Of a stretch of 64,000 nucleotides of DNA, positions 10,498 through 23,419 are shown in pieces. The stretch lies in contig NC_133023.1 in NCBI RefSeq assembly GCF_048564905.1, positions 108,856,812 to 108,920,811 on the forward strand, written 5' to 3'. The DNA is from Vicugna pacos (Eukaryota; Chordata; Mammalia; Artiodactyla; Camelidae). The notes beneath the pieces are model-generated. The model was not told where the DNA came from, made no database searches, and saw nothing but the letters and a program-made list of their open reading frames with translations. Each line of letters starts with the position of its first letter. Within the stretch, counting starts at the first letter, position 1. The position numbers were made by a program, and so were the translations under genes.

Positions 10498-12536
10498 TGA
10501 AGCTTTCTACACAGGCTTTTATCTATTATCATTATGCCAAATTAACCTGTAATAATAGAATGCTAATACGAGAAAGGTGGAGTTGGACGATGATAACTGA
10601 AAACTATATTTAGTCGCATGACTTATTTGAAAAAGCACATCTTTCATGTTATTAAAATAATACTGAATAGAGGAGATGGAAAATACAGTAATTCTTCTCC
10701 AGATGACTCTCTGGAAACAATAGTTTCATAGCTAATCAGATATAAAAGGGCATTGATAAACCTTTTTTTTTCCCTATAACATGGTGATAGTTTTTTTTTT
10801 AAGTTTGCTAAATTGAGGAAACATGAAAATGATGGACACATACCATAAACACTTTCAATAAAAATGTCTATCTGCCCTTTTTTTACATAGGGCCTTTGCT
10901 TTGAGCATACAAAATCAATACTTTGAGATCCATGTTATCTTTCTGATATAAACTATATCAGATAATTCATTTTTTTTTTTACAATTTGTGTTTCCTTACA
11001 GTGAATAGGAGACTTGAAGATAACTGGCAAGAAATCTGTTGAGAAATCTTCAAATATTAATGAAATTTTCCCTCTATTTGCAGTCTCATCCACATCAAAT
11101 TCATACGCAATGTTTAGAGAAATACTTCTAATATTTTCCAAAGCACTGAAGTTACTTTTCACAGAAAAAACAACTCTTTTTGCATTTATATTTCATCACT
11201 TTACATAATATTTCCTTAAATTACTTAATACATTCATGTGTACAACTGGCATAAATAAGTTTTAAAACAAACTGAACAGACTCTTGGTAAGCACAGAATT
11301 TGAATTGTGGGAGGAAAAGCATGTGAAGTTAACAATAATATAGTTAACCAGCAGTGAGCATTTAGCCTGCCCTGGGCATCAATTAGAATGCTTTATAGAG
11401 GAGAGCAAGTCACTCTGGCAAGTCAATTAAGCGGTAGTCTGGCAAAGGTGCTTCTTTGTTTTGTATTTTGATAAGATGACATTTTAAACTGCTATAACTA
11501 AGACAACTGATGCACTTAGTCACTATCTCTAGGTTGTATAGATTTTTATCAGTGAGTTTAGAATTTTGCAATTTATTCTCATTCTTGGGAATTTAAAAAA
11601 ATAACTGAATTCTTTTGAACTAAAAGTGAGTTAGTTCCAAAGAACCACTCATATATTATTTTCCTCACTCAGTCTTTTGTTAACAATGCTCCCCCTAAAA
11701 AAGATGTTCCTTCCCAAAGATAAGTAATTTAAAATGTCCCTAGAACATAATTTCAAACTATTAATATCATAGAATAATTCTCCTGTAATAAAAGAGTATT
11801 GGTTTTGTTCCTCAGAATGTGCTACATATCTGAGAGATGGGCATGGTCATGGACACTGTCTCTTGGTGTCTTCCTGCACCATTATTTAACCTTAAATGTA
11901 CGTGAAACCCTTCCTCATATACTGTGATTTAGAATTCCAGATGTCTCAGTTCCACCAAAGAAGAACTATACATTTCTTTTTCTCATTCTCCTTTTCCTTT
12001 TGGGTGATTTTCAGAAGATTAGAGTAGAAAATTCCATTTTTACTCCACCATTTTAAAACCAGATTTCTCAATCAAATCTTTATAAGAATAGTTAAATTTA
12101 GAGAAATTTAAATAAGCATCTAAAATCAAAGTCATTCCTTCACACACTCCAAGCTTTCATAATTCATTTGGAAATAAAATTTTCATACCCGATGCACATT
12201 ATTTCAAAGGTCACTGGCATAATGATTTCTTCAAGCATCCATCAAGCCTTAAGTGAACAGCAATGTATGAGAAGAACCACTTCTTGGTTAAAATACAAAT
12301 GACAGAGACTACCTTAAATACTTCCTTTTGTTTTGGAATGATGTATGGTTTATAACTCTTTATTATAAATTTCCACATTTTCTTTTGGTATTATTTTTCT
12401 TAATTCTGGAAAACTTCCTTCATAATTTCTTATGCTAATGCGAGTCTGTTAGTGACAAGTTCTTTTAAGTTTTCCTTAATCTAAAGATGCATTTGTTTTG
12501 CCTTCATTAATGATATCAGATTTTTTCCTGGCCCTT
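10498..12536. other. Unassigned sequence
   Basis: No repeat family recognised. Homopolymer runs near 10763, 10791 and 10971. A less AT-rich, non-repetitive patch at 11340-11470 could be conserved. Confidence 0.45.
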
Positions 12537-12552
12537 AAAAATATTCTACTAC
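12537..12552. repeat. Probable left target-site duplication of L1
   Basis: aaaaatattctactac after ctt, which fits an L1 endonuclease site (TT/AAAA). Compare aaaaaatgttctactac at 13634-13650. Confidence 0.55.
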
Positions 12553-13110
12553 TGGCAGAAGACCTAAACAGTCAATTATCCAAGGAAGAAGTACAAATGA
12601 TCAATAGACACATGAAAAAATGTTCAATATCACTAATTATCAGAGAAATGCAAATCAAAATTACAATGAGGTATCACCTCACACCAGTCAGAATGGCCAT
12701 CATTCAAAAATCCACAAATGACAAATGCTGGAGAGGCTGTGGAGAAAGGGGAACCCTCCTACACTGCTGGTGGGAATGCAGTTTGGTGCAGCCATTGTGG
12801 AAAACAGTATGGAGATTCCTCAAAAGACTAGGAATAGACTTACCGTATGACCCAGGAATCCCGCTTCTGGGCATATATCCAAAAGGAACCCTACTTCAAA
12901 AAGACACCTGCACCCCAATGTTCATTAGCAGCACTATTTACAATAGCCAAGACATGGAAACAACCTAAATGTCCATCAACAGATGACTGGATAAAGAAGT
13001 GGTATATTTATACAGTGGAATACTATTCAGCCATAAAAACTGACAACATAATACCATTTGCAGCAACATGAATGTTCCTGGAGAATGTCATTCTAAGTGA
13101 AGTAAGCCAG
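12553..13110 (+). pseudogene. L1 ORF2 C-terminal remnant
   Basis: The frame is open from the flank (12498) to 12968 and carries the ORF2 C-terminal cysteine motif [18 protein letters not shown] (C-x3-C-x7-H-x4-C). Compared with the sister copy at 61 kb, there is one extra t in ttcattagcagc near 12925. This shifts the frame, and the C-terminal part continues in the next frame to 13071. The endonuclease and reverse transcriptase domains are absent, so no function is possible. Confidence 0.85.
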
Positions 13111-13505
13111 AAAAGAGAAAGAAAAATACTATATAGATTGCTCATATGTGGAATCTAAAAAAAGAAAAGAAAAAGACAAATGAACATAAATACAAAACAG
13201 AAACAGACTCAGAGACATAGAATACAAACTTGTGGTTGCCAGAGGGGAGGAGGTGGGAAGAAACAGACTAAGAGTTCGAAATTTGTAGATACTGACAGGC
13301 ATATGTAGAATAGATAAACAAGATTATACTGTATAGCACAGGGAAATATATACAAGATCTTGTGGTAGCTCACAGCGAAAAAGAACGTGACCATGAATAT
13401 ATGTATGCTCATGTATAACTGAAAAGTTGTGCTCAACACTGGAAATTGACACAACATTGTAAACTGACTATAACTCAATAAAATAAAATTAAAAAAATAA
13501 ATAAA
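12553..13505 (+). mobile_element. 5'-truncated L1, fairly young subfamily
   Basis: L1 similarity starts at about 12554 (ggcagaagacctaaacag). It runs through the ORF2 C-terminus and the 3' UTR to a tail at about 13478-13505 (caataaaataaaattaaa and following). It belongs to the same subfamily as the L1 at 60982-62052. The 5' truncation point coincides with the end of the candidate duplication at 12537-12552. A run of other sequence after the tail may be a 3' transduction. Confidence 0.9.
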
Positions 13506-13633
13506 AGCAAGGCTGTATGCTCAATCAAATCTTGGCAATGGGTAGATAGATTTGTATTTTTTAATGAATTAGGTAACATGGATTATTGTGATAATTATGA
13601 TTTTAACAATTAAAACCTTTTACTTTTATTTTT
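13506..13633 (+). other. Candidate 3'-transduced segment
   Basis: Non-L1 sequence between the L1 tail and a second copy of the candidate target-site duplication. A variant polyadenylation signal (attaaa, 13609-13614) lies about 20 bp before its end, as expected if the L1 transcript read through its own weak signal. Only a very short A run precedes the right duplication, so this is inference. Confidence 0.45.
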
Positions 13634-13650
13634 AAAAAATGTTCTACTAC
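13634..13650. repeat. Probable right target-site duplication of L1
   Basis: aaaaaatgttctactac; differs from the left copy by one substitution and one extra A. Confidence 0.5.
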
Positions 13651-13739
13651 CTACTGACCTCCATTGTTTCTTATGTGACATCACTGTTCATTAAATCATT
13701 TTCCCCTGATATAATGCATTCTTTTTTCTTGTTATTTTC

Positions 13740-14960
13740 AAATTTTCTCTTTATCTTTGGTTTTAAGCAGATTGACTATGTTATGTCTAGCTGTGGTTTT
13801 TGTTACATTTGTCTTGTTTGGGCTTCACTGAATTACATGAATCTGTAAATTTATACATTTCATCAAATTTGTTTGCCATCATTTTTTCAATTTTTTCTGC
13901 TCTATTCTCTTCTATTTTCTAAAACTCAGATTACACTATGTTAGATATCTGCTCAATTAGAAAAGTTTTTTCTTTTTTTTCAGATGGGATAATTTCTATT
14001 GATTTGTGTTCAAACTTCCTGACTTTCTTTTTTAATCCCTGACATTCCCATTCTGCTGTTAAGTCTATTCAGTAACTTACTTTAAGATATTGTATTTTTT
14101 TTGATACTAGGAGTTTCCTTTTGCTCATTTTATAAGTTCTGTTTTTCTGCTGAGATTTCTTTTCATTCAAAACAAGCATATTTTCTTTATATCCGTGATC
14201 ATAGTTATAAAACCTATGTTATAAAATCTTAGGATTTAAAGTAATAAAATAGTTATAAAATCTTGAGGTTCTTTTTCATTGATTTTTTTTCCCCCAGAAT
14301 CTTTCATTTCCTTGATTCTTCATATTTTGAGTATTCTGGACTTTACATTAAATTTGTAAATCTTATCTTGTGGCGATGTTGTATTTCATTTTAGAAATGT
14401 TTTCCTAAAGAGTATTATTACTTTTAAAAACAGGTAGTTAATGTGGCTGAACTCATAATGTGAACAATGACTCCTCTGTAGTGGATAATAGCTCAGATCA
14501 CAGTTCAGTTCTTTTCTCTTAGCTTGACTCTTTGCAGTCTTGTTTCACTTATGTGCAGTTCAGAGGTCAGTCAGAGGTTTGATCAGAGACTATTCATAGT
14601 ATCTGGGCATCTTCCTCCCTGGCTCTGTTTTTAATTCTATTTTTCTCCTGACTTTTCAGTGGCTGTGATTGCCCAGAACTTTCTTCTGGTTTTTTAAACC
14701 AGTTAGACTACAGACATTTTATCAGTGTATTATCCATAAAACTGGCAGAGAATAGGGCCTGCCCTCAGGCTAAAAGTCATTAAAAGAAAACAGAATCTCA
14801 CCTGGGCCTTAACTTTCTTCCAACTGTGAAATCTATTCCAGATGCTGCTAGTGTTTGGTCAGAATCCAATGCCTTAAATATTTAAAAAATTATTTGGTCC
14901 AAAGTAGTGTTACCTGTACAAAGGCTGCTCTGATAAGGGACACTTGGCCATTACTGGAAG
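13740..14960 (-). mobile_element. Old L1/HAL1-type LINE, 5' half
   Basis: Successive blocks fit the reverse complement of the 5' part (ORF1 side) of an old L1M/HAL1 element. They include tttaagcagattgactatg, then catcaaatttgtttgccatc, then a pyrimidine-rich tcttctattttctaaaactc block and a segment ending in the element's leader (about 14690-14960). The order parallels the copy at 33735-34754. Heavily diverged; edges are approximate. Confidence 0.6.
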
Positions 14961-16040
14961 CTGAACAGATCCTCCCTTCTATGTAGTCCTATGTCTACAC
15001 ATGAGAAGACAAAGTAATCCCATGAGTACTCAAGAATACCAAGCTGAGTTGCTCTGTAGCTTTGGTTTCAGAAAAAACAAACAAACAAACAAATAAAACA
15101 GAGGAGGTAGTTTGATAATAATAGTTGCTTGCTATTTCTCTCCAAGTATAAAGTTAAGGGAAGAGAGAATCATATGATTTATCTTCAGAATAAAGCAGAG
15201 AAAGTAGAGTATATTTGTAGAAAAAGAGGTGTGAAAACAGATATGATAGTTTTCTAGAGTAGTAACAACATATTTCCAAATGTGTCTTGATATGCATGGA
15301 TAATTCCAAAGGCATACACTGTAGTGAACAAAATGTTACATTATACATATATATGTCCTATGTGTGTGTATGTGTGGAGAGGGGGTAGGGGGAGAGAGAG
15401 AGAATGATAAAACACATATTCTTCACATTCCTGGGCAATTTAATTTAAAATGCAAAGAATACTCACAAATTACCTGCTCCTTATCTTTGAGCATATCCTA
15501 CCATACCTTGGTATAGAAAAATGTGTATTTCAGCCTTTAAAAGTAAGAATTTTTTTAATGAGTTACCTCTACATGGATGACTGAGTAACTGAAAGACGTA
15601 TAATTTAGCTAACGATAGTAATTATTACTTAATGCATTATTATGTTTAAGTGTATGTGCTATAAATGAAGAACTACACATAAAATAATATAAACTTTCTC
15701 TAAAATGCTAGTAATAATGACAATCATAAAGGAGTAATTAGATTCTACTCCCTCCTTAGCCAATAAATTACTAACAATTGCTGTAAAGGACTAGTTTCAG
15801 TTTTCTTTAATATTAAAAGTTTTTCTTACACATTGATTCCTAAATGCAAGGGGTTATTTTGTGTGGTTAAAGTGAGTAGAGGGACAAGAGTAGGCTCTAA
15901 TTGTATTTCTTGGATTACTGGAAAATTTAGAAAAATTGCAGGAACAGGTAATAGCTTTTTCTCCTATGCTTTTAGACAATCATTTATGAGTATTGTCCCC
16001 ATCAAGCTAGCTAATGGTGTTCCATAATAATCAGCAAGTC
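14960..16040. other. Unassigned sequence with simple repeats
   Basis: (caaa)n at about 15078-15094 and a (tg)n/(ga)n patch at about 15360-15402. Otherwise AT-rich with no recognisable family. Confidence 0.45.
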
Positions 16041-16044
16041 CATT

Positions 16045-17110
16045 TCTGCCAATTATCCAGGTTGAAAACCTGAGTCATTTCTGATTCTTCATTCATTTTC
16101 ACAATCAACGCATCACAGAGTCCCATTTTCACTTACCTTGTAATTACCTCTATATCTGCTCTTCCCTTTTGATTATTACTGAAATTGACCTAGCTCTCAT
16201 GGTTAACGCCTTATGCCTGTACTAGAACCATAGATTTATCATACCTTCCCTTCTTATCAATATCTTCACATCTAGTCTATCTTATTATATACTACTAGTA
16301 CACTACTAGTACCCCTAAATATTGCTAATAGTACTAAAATACTGCTTTAAACGTTAACTGCTTAGTCATTAATATTTGATGGTTCATCATTCTACAAAGA
16401 GTTTAAATTCCTTAACCTGGAGGGAACGCCCTTCCAGTTTGAACCATCTGTTTCACCAGTTTAGTCTACTCATTACCTGCCTCCAAGCATGGCATGGGTT
16501 ACGTGTTGCTGCAGGATAGGGGCAGCATAGTTCTCTTTTAAATTGGAATGTTTTGAGTCTCTGTCTTGGGGATTTTCATAATTTGGTGTAGGTAAGGATC
16601 ACCTGGTATATTCCTACGCTCCATCCACAGAGATTCTGATTCAGTAGGTCTACAGGTGGGACCTGGGAATGTGCAGTTTCGGCAGCTACATGAGTGGACT
16701 CTGATAAAGGTGTCCCATAGAACACAAGGAGAAATATTGTTCTTTTCATTAATTAGCCCTACTTATCCTACACAGACATATATTCTATTTTTTAACAAGA
16801 AGCCTTCAGGATTACTCTAGTCAAGTGAAAATCTCTCTGTTAACATTCATTCATTCGGCTCTCACAGAGGACCACTACCTTTTTTAAAATAGCCGTTCCA
16901 CTCCTTTTTATCCCATTAGCCTGCTTTATTTCCTTCATAACACTTATCACTGCTTGATATTACAGTATATCTATTATTCTATTTTCTTATTGTTTTCCCA
17001 CTTGAAAATCAAGGTAGAGACATTGTGTTTACTCCTACAGGATCATCAGAGGCTAGAACAGCACTGTAGGTACTCAGTAAATATTGTTGAACAAATACAT
17101 CTGACAGTAT
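16045..17110 (+). mobile_element. L2 LINE, 3' part, split by a MER5-type element
   Basis: The left part (about 16045-16500) matches the late coding region of L2, including ttaaattccttaacctgga. The right part (16890-17105) is the L2 3' end: ctgctttatttccttcataa, cacttatcactgc, then aggtactcagtaaatattg. The two parts are in the right order, with the MER5-type insert between them. L2 is mammal-wide and long dead. The frame is lost. Confidence 0.75.
16580..16735 (-). mobile_element. MER5A/B-type hAT MITE
   Basis: The core agattctgattcagtaggtc, with flanking aggatcacctgg, matches MER5 in reverse. The terminal inverted repeats are poorly preserved. It sits inside L2, so it is younger than that L2. 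Confidence 0.75.
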
Positions 17111-17348
17111 ATAGGCCTTTTATTGTTAATTGTCTTTTCATGCATGTTCCTGATGATCCAACAATATAAATATAGTATGCTATTTAAGGGAGGGCCTCTT
17201 TCATACTTTATATTTTACTTTATAGCACCCAATCCAGTGGTTTGTACAACAAACACATATCACAGCTTTGTTGATATTGTTCTATTGACATGAGTCTGAA
17301 CATGACATTAATTGATAACTGATTTAAATTTTATTCTTTAAGTAATAA

Positions 17349-17772
17349 TGTTGAAGGCAGAAAAATACCCACCCACCAAGGATGATTATGTCTTAATCCC
17401 CAAAACCTGTTAATATGTTACTGTGCATGACAAAATGACTTTACAGATATGATTAAGGTTAGGGTCTTCGAGATGGGGAGATTATTCTGTATTATCTAGG
17501 TAGGTCCAATCTAATCGCATGAATCCTTAAAAGCAGAGAATCTTTTACAGCTGCAGAGAACCACAGAGATGGCAGTGAGAAAAAGACGAAGCTTACTACT
17601 GCTGGCTTTGGAGGTGGAGGTAGAGGTTCCATAAACCAAGGAATGTGGGTGTTTCTAGAGGCTAGAAAAGGCAAGTAAATGGAATATCCCCTAGAGCCTC
17701 CAGGAAGAAATGCAGCTTTTCTGATATCTTGATTTTAGCTCAGTGAAATCCATGTTAGACTCAAGACATCAG
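17349..17772 (+). mobile_element. MLT1-type LTR (ERVL-MaLR fossil)
   Basis: Contains the hallmark order of MLT1: ttaatatgttactgtgc, cagatatgattaagg, cgagatggggagattattc, then ccctagagcctccaggaag and tgattttagctcagtgaaa. The LTR end is not reached, so it is a broken, partial solo LTR. The family dates from early placental mammals. Confidence 0.9.
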
Positions 17773-17779
17773 TTATTAT

Positions 17780-19550
17780 CATCACTAAAGTTTCTTCCTG
17801 AGTGACCTAACACAGTTTTCCAGAACACAGCATATTCACTTCTATGTAAAATATTTAGATAAAAAATGACTTTTTGAATCTACATATGATGCTGACACTA
17901 GAAATGTTATCTAAAGTCATAATTATGTTATTCATTTCTGTGATATAAACACCTGCATATTTGCTTTTAAAGTAGTCTTTTAAAAAGCTTGTTGAAAATG
18001 GCATCTAAAATCTGCAATTGTAAGGTCATCTCTTGTCTTCATAGACAATCATTTAAAATTTGGTATTAATTTTTTGTTTCCCTCTGATTCCTCCTCCCTC
18101 CCTGATTTTGACTGGTAATTTTTAGTAACATCCAAGACTACCATTAATTGAGGTTATTTTAGACTGGTGTACCTTACTTAAGTAGTTGTTGAGAATAAAG
18201 TCATTGAGAAAGGTCCTGTCATAGGAAGAGGATTTATAAGGATCTCTTTATGAGATAAAAGTTCAGGAGGAAGATAAATAATTTCATTCCCTTTTTACTG
18301 GTTTTCTTCCCTTTTTATGGACCCTCTGTTATGTTAATACAGATATTTCAACAATATCCTACTTGGTTGGTTGAAATTTTATTTAAGAATAATATTCAAT
18401 CTTTGGTAGGTAATTTAAAAACCTCAAAGGCCATAGTATAAGTGAGCCAAAAGAGAAACTTAAAAAGTAAAAATATCGTGGTTATTAAATATACAAAAAA
18501 GAAGAAATGTGTGCTAGACACTTTTTGGTAATATCTTGAGTTCAAAAAGAAAGATATTTTAGTCAAAGTTAAAAGGTCTAAAAAAAAAAGATGAACTGGA
18601 ATAACAATGGCAGTAAGACCACAAGCAAATTACAATGTTGATTCAGTAGCACCCCCCAAAATGAAATGGATTAGTACATTTTAAGAAATAAATGTTAAGA
18701 TTTTCATTCTGAAATTGAAGACTAAAATGATCACATCTGCAGTTAGAATGAAAATTGATCTGACCTTGTCCATGAATCAGTGTGTTAGACTGTAAAGAGA
18801 CTGATCTCAAGTCATTCTATCCCCACTGGCAAATTACTAAATAAAAATAAAATAATTGCACATAATAAATGTGTTATTCACTTTAAAGGATTCTGACCTT
18901 TCTATACTAAAAAAGACAGTCCTGGTGAATTTTCAAAATATAATACTGACCATTGATTTCATTCATCTAAACTTAGCATTAAAACCTTCATTATGAGATG
19001 CTCAGTGATAGACAGTTGGCAACCTCACTGATTTTTACTATTAATTTTAAGTGGAATAATAAGCTACAGATATCATCCTAGAGATGTCAGAGCCTGTTGC
19101 ACATTAAGTTAAGTACTCAATCTAGTTCTTTCCCATGGGGTTTCTCATAGTTGAAATCCCTCCTCTGGTCTCTGTTCTGCCACAGAATTCTTGAGTGTTT
19201 GAACCAACTCACAGTTGTCTTCTGCCCAGATCCTACCCTTGAGATCCACTGAAGAGGATCAGTGAGTTTGTTAAGTATCACAATGTCAGTAGAAAGAGAG
19301 AAGATTTAGGTTTTCGTCTTTCTTTGGTATCCTCAACTCCACAAGCCTTTAATTTAGACTTACTCTATCACATCAATAAGAGAAACAAAGAGTGGCAACC
19401 CTCTTTCTCCCAATGTGAACTAGTCCTGAGCTAACTATCCAATAGCCTGCTGCTCACTAAAAAGAATCCGCAGACTTAATTAGTCCAATCTATCCCCTCT
19501 ACCACAAACCTAATACCATTATCCCATCTGTGACTTTCTGTCTTTTGTCA
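17780..19550. other. Unassigned sequence
   Basis: No family recognised. A-rich runs near 18580. No coding signal. Confidence 0.45.
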
Positions 19551-19554
19551 GGAA

Positions 19555-19990
19555 TGCCATCCTAACTCTACTCTACTTATGTATCTTGCATCAACTCAAT
19601 TCCTACCTCTTCCATTGAAGCTTTCATTGAAAATATCAATTATGAATGTCTTTCTCCTTGAAAATTCTGTAACATATACAATCTTCACAAATACAGCATG
19701 GTTGAATACTTACCTTCTATTGATAACTAAGTGTTTTTTTATTAACTGACTGTGTGTTCTAACTGCATTGTTTTGTGTACTCCCAAATCCTACATAGTGC
19801 CTAGAACAATGCTCAGCTAACTGACACTCTTATCTCATGACATCCATTATCACAGAGCACCGAGAATAATCTTTTAAAAAACATAAATTAAATTACCCCA
19901 TCTCCTACTATCAAACCCTCCAATGACTTTCCATCACAGGTAGAATAAAATAAACTCTTACCGTGACTTACAATGCCCTGTGTGGTCAAA
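19555..19990 (+). mobile_element. L2-like LINE fragments
   Basis: 19555-19830 loosely follows the L2 3' end (cctagaacaatgctcagc at 19800). 19860-19990 matches a more internal L2 block (tctcctactatcaaaccctc, then cttacaatgccctgtgtggtc). The order suggests two separate fragments. Diverged. Confidence 0.55.
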
Positions 19991-20004
19991 TTGGAAAACC
20001 ATAT

Positions 20005-20525
20005 TTAGGATGAGCCTCACTAGAAAGCTACTGGATTTGGTGAAGTTGCAGGATACAAAATTAATATACAGAAATCTGTTGCATTTTTTATATACTAACA
20101 ATGAAGTATCAGAAAGAGAAATTAAGGAAACAAACTTATTTACCATCACATCAAAAAGAATAAAATGCATAGGAATAAACCTACATAAGGAGGTAAAAAA
20201 CCTGTAGTTGGAAAGCTATAAGATGCTGATGGAAGAAACTGAAGACAAGATAAACAGATGGAAAAATATACCATGTTCTTAGACTGGAAGAATCAATATT
20301 GTTAAAATGATCATACTGCCAAAGGCAGTCTAAAGACTCAATGCATACCCTATCAAAATACCAATGGCATTTTTCACAGAACTGGAACAAATTTTTTTTA
20401 ATTTATATGTGTGTAAAACACAAAAGACCCTGAATAGTCAAAACAATCTTGAAAAAGAACAGGACTAGAGGTATCACACGCCCTTCCTTCAGTCTATACT
20501 ACAAAGCTATAATAATCTTCTATAG
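20005..20525 (+). mobile_element. Old L1 ORF2 fragment
   Basis: Recognisable ORF2 blocks: ggatacaaaattaatatac, tatactaacaatgaagtatc, gaataaacctacataagga, aatcttgaaaaagaacagg. Truncated on both sides with no tail. Many breaks in frame. Confidence 0.85.
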
Positions 20526-20529
20526 GGAG

Positions 20530-23415
20530 TTGTGATAATAATTTTCAATTCCTTTCTGTTATCTTAAAGAAGAACAGAGTCTTTATTCATTTGTATTATA
20601 CCCCTAACGTTTGTCTCTTCTAAGTGGACTTTGGCAAACCTATAGTACTATGAAATATCTCAGTTTAGGGAAATGAATTTAATATATTACCAAATCCTAA
20701 TCATAAAGGTCAATATTTTTACATCGCATTTTCTCTTTCTCGAACCAATATATTATAAAGTCTTTTGAACTATTTATTCTGTACAGTAAACTTGTAGAGC
20801 GATAGGATGCATTTGAGGGGGACGCAAACATTTAATTCATAGCAGACACCATGAGCAGGTACTATCTTCATGTTTTTTACTGGAGATGGTTCAAAAACAA
20901 TTGTGGAAATATAACACAAAAATATTGCTTGTGAACATGTGTGAGACATCAGTTTGAGTAAGATTTTTAAAAGATCTGGGTGTCCTGCATCAATAAGTGA
21001 GGTCATAAGCAAATAATATTGATTATAATTATTAATTCAACAATATTACTTGCTGGCAAGGTTTGGAGAACTTTGAGTTACAGGCCATCTCTGTGCAATC
21101 TGGTTAACCCTAGAGTAGCATATAGTAGTTTTGGTGTCTTTAACAGCAGTGACATGACTGTGACTCAGAAAACCCTGTATACAGTCTTGGATTCACATAG
21201 ATATACTTGTTACCACTTTTTAATAAGTCAAAGATATGTTATTTTGATAGTCTTCTATGTGTCCAGGACTCAAAACTCAGCAATAGTTACCATAAAGCCA
21301 CTCTTACTAAAACAGCCCAAAGGTAATCCTTCTAAGTTCCTCAAGTACACAGTCCTAGCACCATTACACTGAATAATTTATTAGACCATTTTGCGTGTTT
21401 TATTATCATATTATTACCATTACTAATTTTTTGTTTACTCTTAGCTTTCCAACCCAACTTGAAATCTACTTTATCAGCAACAGACTATATTATACCCTAT
21501 TCAATGAAAACTACTGAATAGCTGATTGTTCCTTATACATTATCTGCCCCATTTTCCAGTTTTCTTGTACCTGTGATCAATATTTTTACCTCCCACCAAC
21601 CTAGATGCAGAACTTAGCTTACCATCATAATCACTGAAAAGAATCTATTCTGTATTCTTAATCTGTTAGTAGAGAAACTTTTCTATAAGCAAGGGAGTAA
21701 ATTTGTACAAAAGCCATCAATAGTTTATAAGGTGGAGCTACAAAGCAGATACCTACATGATACAATTGCTCTTTATTAATATTTTACAATTCATTTAGCT
21801 CTGAAGTCCTAATGTTCTTAAACATGGAGTGATCCATAATGCAGCACTCATGATGAATTCTGACATCTTGCAGTGGATTTTGGGGGGCACGCAAGTGTGA
21901 AGAAAGTATATCATCACTGTAGTACATTACCTTTTATAACTAGAGTCCAATTCCATTCCTCACTGTATCTTAAAGGCAGCCATATTGGAATTTTGAGTGG
22001 GACAAGTCTTTGTTACATGGGACCCTGTGACACCTCTGGTGAACACTCACTAAATGCCAGTGTGGTACCAGTGTGGTACTTTAGTTATTGGACAATGAAA
22101 AACACTACCAGACACTTGAAAGTCCTCTAAAAGGTACATGATACTACTCTCCTTTGAGAATTACCACAAAGTTCATCATTTCTGCTAGTTAACAAAGCCT
22201 ATCTATATTCAATTACTCTGTTAAGGCAACAACGAAGAGCAACATTTCAATAGCATTGTTTTGGTGGTCGCTAGTAAAAATCAAAGAAAAATATACGCCG
22301 TTTCAAACAATGTACAATTAATCTGTCAGTTTCCCAGAAGTATAGTAAAATGCTTCATAAATAAACAAGAACTTGAGATTTCCCTGTCATCATGAATTTG
22401 CAGCTGAGAAGGTCATTAGGCAGTTAAGTAACTCTCCAAAGATCCTAAAATAGTGTGCTGCATTGACACTTTTGCTTTTTACACTTTACATTTGAACATC
22501 ACTTTTAGAGTAATTTAAATGTAATTTGAAGGACTACAATGGCTCTATTAATCATTGTTCTCAGGTCAGGTTTCCCTGGATTAAGCAAGCTTTAATGAAT
22601 GCTATTTCATTGTTCCTTGTTTAACTGATGGTAAACTTGGAACAGCTTGATGAAGTACCTAAAGAACAAGAGATGCAGAATCTAAGCTCAAAAAATGTTT
22701 CTGCTGTAGGCAAGAGAGTGGTTCTCTCGTGTCACAGATGTCAAGGTACCCAGACCCTGTGAAACAGATAGAAAATAAATTTGGAGATCTGCAGGCATTA
22801 TTTCAAAATGTAATGACCATTCCTGTTGGTCATTATGTAAGAAATTAGCATCATAAAATGTGAGGTTGGAACGCATCCCTTGGAGACCAAACCAGAGAGC
22901 TACTCTTGGGTTACGTTCAAAGATGAGAAATTAAAATTTCCCTGGAAAAAATACAAACAGAAATGAATCTGAGAATTGTGGTCTTTCTAACCCTGAAGGA
23001 CCTACAATAGCAGACCTATCTGGTCTGAAGAATGTTGAATGAATATACACTGTATTTGCAATATGTGTCATTCAGACTTCAGGAGATTGTTAAACATTCT
23101 GTATTTGTACAAGCTGAAACAAATAGCATGCCTCAGGACCTTTTAATGAAATTAGCCTCATTGACTAATGTCCAGAGGGGATGAGTAAGCGTGTATGTGC
23201 AGGGCTACTGTAAAATGAAAACTATCATTGCCAAATTTTTCATGGAATTATATTCCCCTGCCTCAGCATGAAATATGCTATCTATGGAGGCAGCAAAACT
23301 TTACTTAAAAATAAAAATTAAATGAGGCTATATTTAAAATTGAACAGATGGCTTTATTTATACCCTAAAATATTTAGTTGTATAAATATTTTTTCTCCAC
23401 CTTGTGCAAGGAAGA
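20530..23415. other. Unassigned sequence
   Basis: No dispersed repeat recognised. An 11-bp unit (ccagtgtggta) is tandemly doubled at 22057-22078. 22500-22640 is complex, non-repetitive sequence that could be a conserved noncoding element. Confidence 0.45.
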
Positions 23416-23419
23416 TTTA

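Noticed and set aside
16291-16312. Direct repeat of actactagtac as a target-site duplication
   Set aside because: The two copies are adjacent with nothing between them, so it is local slippage within L2.
21019-21372. 117-codon open frame
   Set aside because: Low-complexity start, no recognisable protein family, no splice-site or promoter context.
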